Source: a virus | Length of the DNA: 59,312 bases | Virus record (IMG/VR): IMGVR_UViG_3300032898_000005 | Coordinates: 1 to 59,312 of that record | Strand: one strand, 5' to 3' | Shown here: positions 8,408 to 16,692 of the stretch, in pieces | How the letters are laid out: each line of letters opens with the position of its first letter | Position numbering within the stretch: position 1 is the stretch's first letter | Made by a program: the position numbers and the translations under genes | The notes under the pieces: model-generated | What the model was told of the DNA's origin: nothing | Databases searched by the model: none | What the model saw: the letters and a program-made list of their open reading frames with translations, nothing else

Positions 8408-8623
8408 CTAGAGCGCTTCCTTGACGACCGTCTCGGCCGCGTCCTCGCCGTCCGCCGCAGCGGCGTTGATCAGGCTGGCCGGGACGTACTTCTCCAGCTC
8501 GGCCAGGATCGACTTGCCACGGCTGAGAATGTCCGTGATGAAGCCGTGGGCCGCCGCCCCGGCCGCCTGCTCGGCGGTCACGGCATCGGTCGTCTGGGCG
8601 GGCTCGGTGGGCTGGGTGCTCAT
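8408..8623 (-). CDS. Small Ala-rich protein (71 aa)
   Basis: Unrecognised. It has a polar N-terminus (STQPTEPAQTTDAVTAEQ) followed by a helical segment (GFITDILSRGKSILAELEKY). Its start overlaps the stop of the SAP-domain protein (TGA/ATG), so it is probably co-translated with it. It lies in the block between major capsid and tail connectors; no function can be assigned. Confidence 0.6.
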   Translation of the reverse strand: MSTQPTEPAQTTDAVTAEQAAGAAAHGFITDILSRGKSILAELEKYVPASLINAAAADGEDAAETVVKEAL

Positions 8624-9159
8624 GGTGTGCCTCCACTAAGGATCGACTCCGCGATCCGATCGATAAGGTCCTCGCGGGTGCCGGATACAGTTAGGTTACG
8701 TTCCCGGCATACGTCCTTGAGGTCTGTCTTGGTGAGGGTGGCGTAATCGGCCTTGACCTGCTCTACCATGATCGCGGTCGCCGCCGCCTTCACCGACGCT
8801 GGCTGCTCCTCGGGATCCGAGGAAACAACTAGGTCGTCTGGGTTAATGTCCGGCTGCGCGTTGCGAGCCGCCATCTGATTGGTCACCGCCGCCTGGGCCA
8901 GCATGAGCTGCTGCTGGTGCATCGCGGACTCGGCCGCCGCCTTGGCGTCGGCGGCCTCCTGCTCCTCGTCGGGAGTGAGCGGAATCTTGTACCGGCTGGA
9001 GGACCAGGCCGGGTTGCCCGAGAGGGAGCGCTCGCACGGAGGGCAGTCGATGCCCCAGATCGGCACCCGAGTCCCGTCGCTCTTGCGAGGTCGAGAATGC
9101 GAGTGACCGGTGCTCATGTCGTGGTGCGCGTTGATGTCGTTTCGTGCATAGAGGACCAT
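8620..9159 (-). CDS. Capsid-region protein with SAP-like C-terminal motif (179 aa)
   Basis: The N-terminus (MVLYARNDINAHH, then SHSRP and CPPCE) resembles a recurrent actinophage family with a CxxC pair that sits downstream of capsid genes. A helical Glu/Ala-rich middle follows. The last 40 residues (LTKTDLKDVCRERNLTVSGT then a REDLIDRI helix) match the helix-extension-helix SAP motif, which binds DNA or proteins. The start at 9159 is preferred over an internal ATG at 9117 because the family N-terminus is retained; neither has a strong ribosome site. Confidence 0.65.
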   Translation of the reverse strand: MVLYARNDINAHHDMSTGHSHSRPRKSDGTRVPIWGIDCPPCERSLSGNPAWSSSRYKIPLTPDEEQEAADAKAAAESAMHQQQLMLAQAAVTNQMAARNAQPDINPDDLVVSSDPEEQPASVKAAATAIMVEQVKADYATLTKTDLKDVCRERNLTVSGTREDLIDRIAESILSGGTP

Positions 9160-9201
9160 GCTAAGTGGAAGGAGACCTTAGGGCCGCTTCCTTCACCTTC
9201 T

Positions 9202-9495
9202 CTATTCGGGTTGGGTAGGACTCCCGCAGCCGGGGCAGGTCTTGGTCCACGCCTGGTTCACGCGAGGACTGCACCTTGCTGAGCAGACCATGCCGACCCG
9301 GGTGCCGAGGGTGTAGGTGCGACCGGTCCCGATGATTCCGTTGCGGACTGCATCGCTCTGCTTGAACTCGTCCATATAGGGATCCGGAATGTCGACGTAC
9401 CCGCCCGGCTTGCTGTTGAAGCTCTCGCCGGTCGAGCCCATCTCCACGCCGTAGCATCCTGCAGGAAGGGTGACCTGGGTCGTACCGTTGCTCAC
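9202..9495 (-). CDS. Small protein with C-terminal zinc-ribbon-like cysteines (97 aa)
   Basis: Unrecognised. N-terminal beta segment (TTQVTLPAGCYGVEMG), and at the C-terminus a CSARC motif followed about 12 residues later by CPGCG, giving four Cys that could coordinate zinc. It lies between capsid-associated proteins, so a structural role at the capsid is possible. No catalytic residues were seen. Confidence 0.6.
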   Translation of the reverse strand: MSNGTTQVTLPAGCYGVEMGSTGESFNSKPGGYVDIPDPYMDEFKQSDAVRNGIIGTGRTYTLGTRVGMVCSARCSPRVNQAWTKTCPGCGSPTQPE

Positions 9496-9528
9496 CGGGC
9501 AAGTATACCGCCCAGGTTGGCTCGGCTG

Positions 9529-9873
9529 CTAGACGGTGATGATCGCGGTGGCCTTGCCGCCCACGATCGGCGTGGTGACCACCACCCGGGCGAGGACAGC
9601 GCCAGCGACGGCGGACGGGGCCGGGATGGTGGCACCGCCGCCCGCCGTGACCGACACGGGGGTACCGGCCGCCTGCCACGTGGGGACGCCCGCCACCACG
9701 GTCGCGAGCTGCAGGGCGACGGCACCGGCGGTGATGCCGGACTCGCCTACCACCCCGCCATGGCAGGTGACCGAGCCGCCGACCGTGATGCCGAGCTGCG
9801 AGGCGAGGTCGACGACCGCCCCGTAGCCGCCTACCGCGTTGTCGAGGTCGTCGATTGCGACCGAGTTAGCCAT
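9529..9873 (-). CDS. Hydrophobic beta-rich protein, candidate capsid decoration (114 aa)
   Basis: Very Val/Ala/Thr/Gly-rich (for example GVPTWQAAGTPVSVTAGGGA). The region just downstream of the major capsid transcript holds three such small beta proteins in a row, a usual place for capsid decoration or cement proteins. No motif identifies it; the suggestion is from composition and position only. Confidence 0.6.
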   Translation of the reverse strand: MANSVAIDDLDNAVGGYGAVVDLASQLGITVGGSVTCHGGVVGESGITAGAVALQLATVVAGVPTWQAAGTPVSVTAGGGATIPAPSAVAGAVLARVVVTTPIVGGKATAIITV

Positions 9874-9882
9874 GCTGATCTC

Positions 9883-10173
9883 CTAGCTTACGTTGGTTCC
9901 TACGAACCAGCTGAGCGTCGACCCGGTGGCCGCCGCGATCGCGTAGAGCGGGCCGGGGCCTAGGTTGCCCAGGGCCGCCAGGGGGACCACCGAGTTGGGC
10001 GGGATGGTGGCCTGCCCCGGCCCGGTCCCGCCCGCCGTGACGTTGGACCCGCCGATGGTGACGGCACCGGCACCGGAAACCGCCAGGACCAGCGACCCGG
10101 GGCCGCTGGCCTGCAGGCCGGTGCATGGGGTCGCCGTGGCGAGGACGGCCACCGAGCCGATGCTCAGGCTCAT
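9883..10173 (-). CDS. Small beta-rich protein, paralogue of its neighbour (96 aa)
   Basis: It shares with the next upstream protein (10173-10439) the plan 'TG(Q/L)ASG ... PP(N/G)S ... PLYAI(A/T)AA(T/N)', so the two are probably tandem paralogues. Composition is Gly/Ala/Val with almost no charge. Start and stop overlap by one base with the neighbour (ATGA-type packing). Candidate decoration protein; function unproven. Confidence 0.62.
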   Translation of the reverse strand: MSLSIGSVAVLATATPCTGLQASGPGSLVLAVSGAGAVTIGGSNVTAGGTGPGQATIPPNSVVPLAALGNLGPGPLYAIAAATGSTLSWFVGTNVS

Positions 10174-10439
10174 CAGGAAGGACCGATCCCTGCGGTGAGC
10201 TGGAGGTTGGCGATCGTGTTCGCCGCCGTGATCGCGTAGAGCGGAAGGCCGTTCTTGAGCAGCTTCATCTCAGACCCGGGCGGGAACGGCGTGCCGGTCG
10301 ACGCGGTGACTCCGGACGCCTGCCCGGTGAAGCAGGTAGACGGACCGGCGTTGACCACGGTCTGGTTCTCCAGGCCGTTGGACGGGTTGCGTACTAGGGT
10401 GGCGGCCGGGGTGACCCTCACCGAGAACTGGTCAGCCAC
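10173..10439 (-). CDS. Small beta-rich protein, paralogue of its neighbour (88 aa)
   Basis: First gene after the strong terminator hairpin behind the capsid/HNH unit. It carries the same FTGQASGVTAS ... PLYAITAANT framework as the 96-residue protein downstream. A GGAGA ribosome site precedes the ATG. Probably a structural capsid accessory, one of a duplicated pair; this is inference from composition and position. Confidence 0.62.
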   Translation of the reverse strand: MADQFSVRVTPAATLVRNPSNGLENQTVVNAGPSTCFTGQASGVTASTGTPFPPGSEMKLLKNGLPLYAITAANTIANLQLTAGIGPS

Positions 10440-10459
10440 GAGGTCTCCTTACCTGGTGG

Positions 10460-10500
10460 CCAAGGGGCGGCACCGGGGCACAGCCGGTGCCGCCCCTTGG
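10460..10500 (-). terminator. Strong hairpin downstream of capsid/HNH genes
   Basis: Perfect 17-bp stem (10460-10476 with 10484-10500) and a 7-nt loop, with no U-tract. Placed just after the HNH gene stop, it would end the abundant capsid transcript. Confidence 0.8.
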
Positions 10501-10503
10501 GGC

Positions 10504-10920
10504 TTACGATCGATGCGGGCAGACCCCGCCGTTGAAGTGCCGAGCGCAGTTGCAGTTCCAACACAGCGTCTGATAGCCGGGCGGCCAGCCCTCGCGCCGG
10601 AGTCGGCGGAGGATTGCCTGGTTCTTTCCGCGAGGACTGTTCTCTGATCTGCGCTCCGCTGCGCCGTCACCGTTGATATGATCAATGGTGAGAAACCGGT
10701 ACTCGACTTCTCCGCAGCACTGGCATACCCCGCCGTAAGCTTCGATAGCCTCACGGCGGAGCTTGTGCCAGGATTTGCGATTAGCTTCGTTCCATTTCTC
10801 CGGATTAGCTTTCTGGTCGGCCGCGACGCGAGCGCGCGTGGCTGCCTGGTACTCCGGGTGCGTCCGGTAGTACTCACGCTGCCACTCGTTTCTGTCGAAT
10901 GCCGTCTTGTCGTCCGTCAT
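10504..10920 (-). CDS. HNH endonuclease (138 aa)
   Basis: Basic N-terminus rich in R/K/W typical of DNA contacts, then CQCCG (about residue 66), FLTIDHINGDG (the H-N part, residues about 75-86) and LCWNCNCARHFNGGVCPH at the end. The Cys pairs form the structural zinc site and the His/Asn residues the beta-beta-alpha-metal nuclease. It is inserted between the major capsid gene and its terminator, a common location for free-standing homing HNH genes; a packaging-associated HNH usually lies beside terminase instead. Likely a selfish homing nuclease. Confidence 0.88.
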   Translation of the reverse strand: MTDDKTAFDRNEWQREYYRTHPEYQAATRARVAADQKANPEKWNEANRKSWHKLRREAIEAYGGVCQCCGEVEYRFLTIDHINGDGAAERRSENSPRGKNQAILRRLRREGWPPGYQTLCWNCNCARHFNGGVCPHRS

Positions 10921-10955
10921 ATGCCCAGTGTATCAGGCATATGACGTCCGCCGTA

Positions 10956-12881
10956 CTAACTGTAAGGTGTCGTGTCGCGGGCCTGAAGCCCGGTCAGGAT
11001 GCCGCAGTACATCGGGGCGTTGCAGAGCAGCGCGCCGTACATGAACATCGAGTACCGGAACGTGGGGTCGATCACGGGCCAGGAGACCGAGAGGTAGTCC
11101 TGGACCAGCACCATCTCCCAGATGTTGGAGACGTTCGACCAGGAGTAGGGGACGGTGTAGGACATCGCCGCGACGGTGCCCTGCGGCCACCACGGGTGGA
11201 CCAGGAGCTTGAGGATGTCCCGCGTGAACGGGTTCACGTACTGCGACACCGCCGCACCGGCGATGACGTTGGACACCTGGTTCTGGTCGATCTTGAGCTG
11301 GTAGTTGTTCGCCTGCCCGGCCTGCAGGATGTCGTTGGACAGGTTGCTGATGTCGGTCGAGTTACCGACCAGCTCGGTCGGGCTGGCCTTGAACGCGCCG
11401 AACCCGGTGCCGTACTGCTGCGACCCGTTCCACAGCCCGTTCAGCATCTGGTTGAGGGCCGGGATGCTGAGGTGAGTGCCCACGTTCGGCTGGTAGTAAC
11501 CGGCCTGCCAGCCCACCCCGGTCGGGTAGTTGCTGCCGCCGGTCGACGCTGCCCCGGTGAGCGTCGGGATGACGCCCAGCATACGGTTCTGACCGGCGGT
11601 GCCGGAGTCGCTCGTGGGCGGCTGGTGGCCGGTCGACGGGAGGGTCGGACCCTGGATCGTGATCTTGTTGCCGCCGAGCTGCGCGTAGAAGTACGAGTTC
11701 CCCTGGCCGGGAGTCGCGCTGGTCGAGACGTACACGGCCCAGTTGTTCGCGCCCGGGGGCAGCTTGCTGGAGATCGTCACGTCCACCACGTCGCCCGCCG
11801 CCACCGTGGTGATCGCGGCGGTGTAAGTGCCGACCGTCTCGCCCCAGTAGTTCTGGGCGGTGATGCCGACGCCAAAGTCGGCGAGGGTGCCCAGGGCGGT
11901 CTCGTTCGAGCCTGCGGTACGGACGGTGAGGGTCGGGGCGGTGATGCCCGAGGTCGAGATCGCGGTGGTGTTACCAGCGATCATCTGGTACTCCTCCATG
12001 AGCATGAACTGCTGCAGGAGGATCAGGTTGGCGAGGGCGGAGATGTCCTCGTAGCCCTGGCCCGCGAACTGCGACAGCCAGGACAGCGCCTCCGACATCC
12101 CAAAGAACTGGTAGGGGATGTTGATCGGCACGGCCGACTGCACGCCGGTGACGGGCATGTTGACCGGGAACGTGCCGCCGGGCATCGTCATCGAGGAGTT
12201 CGGGACGTCCGCGAGGGAGATGTCCACGACCGCGCCTGTGCCGCCGCCGGTGCCGCCGAAGGTCTGCGAGCCGGAGATGCCCGTGACCACGTTGACCCTG
12301 CGGCTGGTGCCCTGGCCCTGGACCCGGGCGAACTTGTTGCGCAGGGGCGAGTACACCGGGTAGATCAGCCGCGACGGGTTCACCAGGTCGTAAGGGACCA
12401 GGCCCTGCGTGGCCGCCGTCAGCGGGACGGTCAGGTTGATGTTCTTGCCCAGCTCGCCCAGCGCCTGCTCGACCTGCTGGAACAGCTGGGACATCCACGC
12501 GCCGTTGCCGCCGCCCGGTCCGTCCATGGCCGCCATGAACGAGCCGTACTGGTTCAAGAAGTTGGGGTTGAGCCCCTTCATGACCTTCTTGGGGTTCTGG
12601 AACGACTTCCGTACCGTCAACCGCAGGGCCTTAGTCGCGGCGAACGCCAGACGGAAGCCGTCCGGGTCCGAGTCGTCCATCGGCGCGATCCCGTGGACCC
12701 GCCGGTTGGACCGCTCGTCGAGGACACCCGCGCCGTAACCGGCGTAGCCTGCGCCCTTTACCGCCATGTGCATCTTGCTGCCGAGCGCGTCCTGTGCCGC
12801 GCCGAACCGGCCGATGTCGCCCAGGAGGTCGGAATCCGCAGAGTCCCGGGCATGAGTCGGCCGCGTGAGGGTGTTAGCCAC
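10956..12881 (-). CDS. Major capsid protein with long insertion (641 aa)
   Basis: It follows the protease/scaffold gene, as expected for an HK97-type capsid protein. The GTG at 12881 is chosen because AAGGAG lies 7 nt upstream; a TTG two codons earlier is too close to it. The core contains MLMEEYQMIAGNT (spine helix with a 'GD/GN' loop style) and a C-terminal MSYTVPYSWSNVSNIWEMVL then VLVQDYLSVSWPVID segment. Residues about 310-420 form a Thr/Gly/Val-rich beta insertion, explaining the length compared with 300-400 residues in simple HK97 proteins. Fold identification is by context and pattern. Confidence 0.8.
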   Translation of the reverse strand: MANTLTRPTHARDSADSDLLGDIGRFGAAQDALGSKMHMAVKGAGYAGYGAGVLDERSNRRVHGIAPMDDSDPDGFRLAFAATKALRLTVRKSFQNPKKVMKGLNPNFLNQYGSFMAAMDGPGGGNGAWMSQLFQQVEQALGELGKNINLTVPLTAATQGLVPYDLVNPSRLIYPVYSPLRNKFARVQGQGTSRRVNVVTGISGSQTFGGTGGGTGAVVDISLADVPNSSMTMPGGTFPVNMPVTGVQSAVPINIPYQFFGMSEALSWLSQFAGQGYEDISALANLILLQQFMLMEEYQMIAGNTTAISTSGITAPTLTVRTAGSNETALGTLADFGVGITAQNYWGETVGTYTAAITTVAAGDVVDVTISSKLPPGANNWAVYVSTSATPGQGNSYFYAQLGGNKITIQGPTLPSTGHQPPTSDSGTAGQNRMLGVIPTLTGAASTGGSNYPTGVGWQAGYYQPNVGTHLSIPALNQMLNGLWNGSQQYGTGFGAFKASPTELVGNSTDISNLSNDILQAGQANNYQLKIDQNQVSNVIAGAAVSQYVNPFTRDILKLLVHPWWPQGTVAAMSYTVPYSWSNVSNIWEMVLVQDYLSVSWPVIDPTFRYSMFMYGALLCNAPMYCGILTGLQARDTTPYS

Positions 12882-12893
12882 CTTCAAGCTCCT

Positions 12894-15362
12894 TTACTTC
12901 GTAAGTAGCGTGGTGAGCATCTTGGTCGCGTTGAGCCGCAGACCAGGGTCACCAGACGCCGCAAGACCGTTCACGAATGCTAGGAACTCTGCGTCCTCGC
13001 TGCCGCCCTCGTCCGCACCGCCGGTGCCGATCGACTTGGCTACGAAGCTATCGCGGTCCACCGGACCGTCAAGGATGGGCAGGCCCCGGTAGGGGGCTTG
13101 TTCCGGGTCGGGGAGCGCGCCGAGCGCGGCGTTCTCCGCTGCTAGGGACTTGTTCAGGATCTCGGCCTTGGCCAGCTTCTTCCGAAGCTTGCGCTCGGCG
13201 TCGGTCTCGATTGACTTGGTTTGGCCGGGTGCCATCGCGAACGTGGGTCGCTGGCCGGGCTTGATGCCCGTCTGGCCCTCGGCCGCGGTGTAGTCCTGCA
13301 GGGACACGTTAATCGGGCACATGTCCGGCCATAGCGCGCGGACGGACTGGTGCAGCTGGGCCAGCGAGTTGATCGCCTGGCCGAACGCTGCGGTACCGGC
13401 GGTGGCCTGGCGGCCCTCGCCTGGGCTGGAGTTCGCGCGGCCCGACTGGATGTAGCCGCGCTGGAAGTCGCTAGCCGACACCGAGTGCACGGTAGCGTTC
13501 GGCAGCGAGGAGTGGCCGGACTCGCTACCGGCGGACAGGCTGGGCCGTCCGGCTGACTGGTAGCCGCGCCGGAACTGAGTCGGCTTGATGTTGGACTGCT
13601 GGGTTGGCTTGGTGTTGGGGAACAGCTCGGGGAACGCCTTCCTGGCGTCCAGGAGCGTGTCCGGCCCGATCGACTGCATCTCACCGATCGTCCGCAGCAC
13701 GTCAGTGAAGTAGGCGGCCTCGTCGGCGCGGCCCTTGGTGATCGCCTCGATGGCGACGGACTGGATCTCCTGAACCGGCAGCGCGCTTACCACGTCGGTG
13801 ACGCCGTACGCCTTGCGGACCAGCTTCCACTTGTGGCCGGGGCAGGTCAGGTCGTGCAGCCGCCGCATGCCGTCGCTGGGCGCAGACTTCGTGACGCCCC
13901 AGCTCGACCCGGGCACCCCGGTCTCGTCGCCGGGCTCGGTAGTCGAGTTCATCGACGCGTCGTGCTCGACGCCCTCGACCTGCGCGCCGTCCGGCTCGCG
14001 GTGCTTACCCGCTGGCTTCATGGTCTTGTCCTTGGCCGTGCCGTAACCGCTCTCGGCCGCGTCCCGGTCGGGCTTGCCCCGGACGCCTGCCGGAGTGTTA
14101 CCGCCGTTGTCGCCCCGGGCCGCCGCCTGGAGCGCGTTCTTCTGGGCCTTGAGAGCCAGACGGAGCGACTTGGGGAGCTTCTGCTTCTTCTTGCTCCCGG
14201 ACGTGCTCTTGTCGTCCCCGTCGCCCTCGGAGGAGCCGTCGTCGGCGTCGTCGTCCGAGTCGTCCCCGGCCGCGTCGGTGTCGGCGTCGTAGTCCGCGAT
14301 CGTGCCGTCGTCGTCGCCCTCGTCGCCCGGGGCGTCATCGGCTGCGTCGGACTTGATAACGCCGGGCTTGGCGGTCTTCTTGACGAATCCGTTTTCGCAG
14401 TCCGGGCAGTCTCGGTGACCCTCGAGGATCTTGCCGTCTCCGTGGCAGGTCGGACAGGGCTTCATGCCGTCCGGGACCTTGACGGCCTTGAGCACCATGC
14501 CCTTGCCACCGCACTTCTCGCAGTCGCTGTCGGGGCCGCTGCACGCCGGGCACGGCTTCATCCGAGCCTTGTTAGATGGTTTGTTCTGGAGGCTGGGTGG
14601 CAGGTCGCTGTCTTCCATACCGAACTTTCGGTGAGCGATAGAGCGGATCCTCGACCGTACCGCCCCGGGGTCGTCAGCGTGGTGAGCCAGGCTGGCCGCG
14701 TCGGGAACGTCGGCGGGTCCCTTGATCGGGAACGTGTGATTAGGACCGGCGAAGTCGCCGGGCGGGACGTCGGAGACGTCGCGGCCGGAGGAGTCGACGA
14801 TCTTCTTCTTTTTTCCCAGCGCCACGCGCGCCATGGGAGACAGGCTCACGGTTTTCGCCACCAGGCGCACCCCGCCGCCCTCGATCGACTTGGCGATCTC
14901 GAACGTTGTGTTCTTGTTGCTGCCCCGGTCGACCAGGCTGACCTCACCGATCGAGCCGCCGCAGATCGTCCCGCCGGGAGCGATCCGAGACTTGAACACA
15001 ATCTGCGGGTCAAGAATCCCGATCGAGAAGTCCCGAAGGACCCCCTTCTCGACCAGGTTCTTGGCGTTGGTCTCGCAGACCAGCGCCTTGAGGTAGTGCC
15101 CGCCCTGGCCGTCCTTGTCGAGTTCAAGCGCCAGTCCCTTACCCGCAGGGTACAGGAACGGGCTGTGCTGAACACGCATGTTGCCGCCGGTCGAAAGCCA
15201 CTTCTTCAGCTCTCGGGCCGACCAGCCAGGGTCGACGATCTGGTGATCGGCGTCAACGGTGCCGTCAGTGCACTTGCCGTACACTACCAGGTCTCCGTCT
15301 GGCGTCTTGTCGAACTTCAAGATTGGAAACGAGACGTGCTGAATGCGCAGATCCGTGGCCAA
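12894..15362 (-). CDS. Prohead protease fused to zinc domain and scaffold (822 aa)
   Basis: The TTG at 15362 is preceded by GGAGGTGA. Residues 1-200 match XkdF-like phage proteases: NMRVQHSPFLYPAGKG (His/Ser catalytic region) and GEVSLVDRGSN. Next comes a segment of the 'FPIKGPADVPDAASLAHHAD ... AVRSRIRSIAHRKFG' type common in these proteins. Residues about 265-325 contain four CxxC motifs (CPACSG, CEKCGGKG, CPTCHGDG, CPDCENG) matching the DnaJ central zinc domain. A run of Asp/Gly/Ser follows (about 340-390), then a Gln/Ser-rich helical scaffold with a C-terminal coiled coil. The fused DnaJ-like module is unusual. Confidence 0.82.
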   Translation of the reverse strand: MATDLRIQHVSFPILKFDKTPDGDLVVYGKCTDGTVDADHQIVDPGWSARELKKWLSTGGNMRVQHSPFLYPAGKGLALELDKDGQGGHYLKALVCETNAKNLVEKGVLRDFSIGILDPQIVFKSRIAPGGTICGGSIGEVSLVDRGSNKNTTFEIAKSIEGGGVRLVAKTVSLSPMARVALGKKKKIVDSSGRDVSDVPPGDFAGPNHTFPIKGPADVPDAASLAHHADDPGAVRSRIRSIAHRKFGMEDSDLPPSLQNKPSNKARMKPCPACSGPDSDCEKCGGKGMVLKAVKVPDGMKPCPTCHGDGKILEGHRDCPDCENGFVKKTAKPGVIKSDAADDAPGDEGDDDGTIADYDADTDAAGDDSDDDADDGSSEGDGDDKSTSGSKKKQKLPKSLRLALKAQKNALQAAARGDNGGNTPAGVRGKPDRDAAESGYGTAKDKTMKPAGKHREPDGAQVEGVEHDASMNSTTEPGDETGVPGSSWGVTKSAPSDGMRRLHDLTCPGHKWKLVRKAYGVTDVVSALPVQEIQSVAIEAITKGRADEAAYFTDVLRTIGEMQSIGPDTLLDARKAFPELFPNTKPTQQSNIKPTQFRRGYQSAGRPSLSAGSESGHSSLPNATVHSVSASDFQRGYIQSGRANSSPGEGRQATAGTAAFGQAINSLAQLHQSVRALWPDMCPINVSLQDYTAAEGQTGIKPGQRPTFAMAPGQTKSIETDAERKLRKKLAKAEILNKSLAAENAALGALPDPEQAPYRGLPILDGPVDRDSFVAKSIGTGGADEGGSEDAEFLAFVNGLAASGDPGLRLNATKMLTTLLTK
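13787..13802 (+). repeat. Dispersed polar motif, site 3
   Basis: TTACCACGTCGGTGAC inside the protease/scaffold gene. Copy of the genome-wide motif with A for G at position 15. Confidence 0.55.
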
Positions 15363-15408
15363 CCGGTCACCTCCGATGTCTGGAGTAATCCTATCACGCG
15401 CCCGTGAG

Positions 15409-15570
15409 CTAGGCCACCTGGCAGGTAACCTCGATGACCACCGCATCCGTCTCGGTGATAAAAACGACCGGAGGGCCGGAGGTGGCCCCGGTGTAGACGG
15501 TCTGGTCGGTGTTGTCGATCGAGGAGTCCGAGCCCGCGATGTAGGCAACCGGCTGCTGGGTCGTGGCCAC
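15409..15570 (-). CDS. Small protein (53 aa), GTG start
   Basis: Too short for standard calling, but supported by AGGAG 6 nt upstream of GTG at 15570 and a clean reading frame (N-terminus ATTQQPVAYIAGSDSSID, ending in VIEVTCQVA). It sits 8 bp downstream of the 135-residue gene. A longer open frame running up to 16014 in the same phase is a shadow of that gene. Unrecognised; probably a small structural or assembly protein. Confidence 0.6.
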   Translation of the reverse strand: MATTQQPVAYIAGSDSSIDNTDQTVYTGATSGPPVVFITETDAVVIEVTCQVA

Positions 15571-15578
15571 GTCCGCTC

Positions 15579-15986
15579 CTAAGGCTGGATAGACGGGTCC
15601 AGATAGAACTGGCCCCAGAACAGGTTCCGCTCGGACCCGGCCACGTCGTAGTCCATCCACAGGGCGTGGTAACCCTGGTACGGCGCTCCCAGCGGCAGCG
15701 TGGCGGCCGGATTGATCGTCAGAATCACCGAGGTCAGGAGCGAGCTGGACTGCACCGCCAGCTCGCCGCCGCCGCTCGGGATCGGGCTGGCGTCTCCGCC
15801 GTCCGAGGTCAGCAGGATCACCGGATCGGCGTCGGTCACGTTGGTCTTTACCACGTACGCGAACGTGTGCTCGGCCGGGGGGTACGGCACGATCCCGCCC
15901 GGCTGAAACATGTTGAATGACCACTGGGTGAACGACCCCCACGCCATCCGGAGGTCCCACTGCAGTGACGATACGCCTAGTGGCAT
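15579..15986 (-). CDS. Structural-region protein (135 aa), leaderless start
   Basis: Unrecognised, beta-rich (AEHTFAYVVKTNVTDADPVI, YQGYHALWMDYDVAGSE). The ATG at 15986 lies 6 nt after a TATACT -10 box that has GTGACC 17 nt further upstream, so the mRNA probably begins at the start codon. An earlier in-frame TTG/ATG would lie upstream of the predicted transcription start. Position before the protease gene suggests a virion-related role. Confidence 0.65.
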   Translation of the reverse strand: MPLGVSSLQWDLRMAWGSFTQWSFNMFQPGGIVPYPPAEHTFAYVVKTNVTDADPVILLTSDGGDASPIPSGGGELAVQSSSLLTSVILTINPAATLPLGAPYQGYHALWMDYDVAGSERNLFWGQFYLDPSIQP

Positions 15987-15992
15987 GAGCCC

Positions 15993-16021
15993 AGTATACA
16001 GCAAGGCCCGGCACCGGTCAC
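15993..16021 (-). promoter_or_regulatory. Promoter GTGACC-17-TATACT
   Basis: The -35 at 16016-16021 and the -10 at 15993-15998 lie partly inside the terminator hairpin. Transcription would begin at or next to the ATG at 15986 (leaderless). It is a weaker match to the phage promoter family. Confidence 0.55.
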
Positions 16022-16042
16022 CCGGTCCGGGCCCTGGCTTGC
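16001..16042 (-). terminator. Hairpin downstream of the 85-aa gene
   Basis: Paired arms GGCCCGG (16005-16011) and CCGGGCC (16027-16033) with a further inner ACCGG/CCGGT pairing, 14 nt after the stop of the 85-aa gene. Confidence 0.65.
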
Positions 16043-16046
16043 CTGG

Positions 16047-16304
16047 CTACTGCATCTCGGCCTCGATCTTGTAGCCGTTCCTGACGTACTCGACGTAGCC
16101 CTCCTCGGTCAGGTTGTCCAGTTCCTCCCGGGTGAACCCGACGAGCCAGATGCCCGTGTCGGCGTCCACCTCCTCGACCGTCCGCGTCCAGGCGGTCGGA
16201 TCCATCGCGGCATTGACGGCCTCAATCGCGCTTCCGATCGACCGGACGGGCAGGCCGCTTATGGTCTCGATTATCGCGACCTGAACCAGATTGATCTCTC
16301 GCAT
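16047..16304 (-). CDS. Small soluble protein (85 aa)
   Basis: Unrecognised mixed alpha/beta protein: REINLVQVAIIETISGLPVR, then a Trp/Thr region and a FTREELDNLTEEGYVEYVR helix-turn. A GAGCGAG ribosome site precedes the ATG. It is co-transcribed with the 30-residue leaderless gene and ends before a hairpin. No domain identified. Confidence 0.65.
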   Translation of the reverse strand: MREINLVQVAIIETISGLPVRSIGSAIEAVNAAMDPTAWTRTVEEVDADTGIWLVGFTREELDNLTEEGYVEYVRNGYKIEAEMQ

Positions 16305-16318
16305 GTCTCGCTCCTCGC

Positions 16319-16411
16319 TTATTGAACGTCTGCCGCGCGCTTGGCCGCGCGGAACATGTAGCGGGTGATCGTCCAGCCGGTGAGCCGGGCTCCGGTCTCG
16401 TCTGTGTTCAT
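16319..16411 (-). CDS. Leaderless micro-protein (30 aa)
   Basis: The frame MNTDETGARLTGWTITRYMF continues with a basic AAKRA tail and ends in TAA. It is supported by position, not homology: its ATG is exactly 6 nt downstream of the TTTAAT -10 box of a clear promoter, the arrangement seen for other leaderless genes here. Function unknown; a small helical basic peptide. Confidence 0.55.
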   Translation of the reverse strand: MNTDETGARLTGWTITRYMFRAAKRAADVQ

Positions 16412-16417
16412 ACCACT

Positions 16418-16447
16418 ATTAAACCACACAGAGTGACATCCGGACAA
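16418..16447 (-). promoter_or_regulatory. Promoter TTGTCC-18-TTTAAT
   Basis: -35 at 16442-16447, -10 at 16418-16423, with spacer ending TGTGG. Drives the leaderless 30-aa gene and the 85-aa gene. Confidence 0.8.
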
Positions 16448-16452
16448 GCGGT

Positions 16453-16671
16453 TTATTTGATCGTATTTGGTCCGGTCAGGGCCGCCGCGTTACTGACGAT
16501 CGCGGGCGGGGCGGCCTGCCAGGCGGGCAGCTTCTTGAACTGACGGATAGCCGCCGCCTGCTGCGCGGCCGGTACCCCGGTTACCCCCAGGTAGCTGAGA
16601 AAGTCGTCCCAGTCGCCCAGATCCCACGTAAGGGTCTTGATCCAGTCCTCGTTAGTGTCGTCGTTAGCCAT
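16453..16671 (-). CDS. Small acidic N-terminal protein (72 aa)
   Basis: MANDDTNEDWIKTLTWDLGD followed by a helical, Ala/Gln-rich segment. The ATG at 16671 is preferred over one three codons earlier that would touch the GGAGG ribosome site. It has its own promoter directly upstream and a Pro/Ala-rich C-terminus. The pattern 'D.GDWDDFLSYLG(V)TGVPAAQQAAAI' is unidentified. It forms a separate transcription unit between portal and capsid genes. Confidence 0.65.
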   Translation of the reverse strand: MANDDTNEDWIKTLTWDLGDWDDFLSYLGVTGVPAAQQAAAIRQFKKLPAWQAAPPAIVSNAAALTGPNTIK

Positions 16672-16692
16672 GGATATCATCTCCTCCCTACC

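Noticed and set aside
15409-16014. 201-codon frame covering the 53- and 135-aa genes
   Set aside because: Its first two thirds are out of phase with the better-supported 135-aa gene; only the last 53 codons have a proper GTG and ribosome site.
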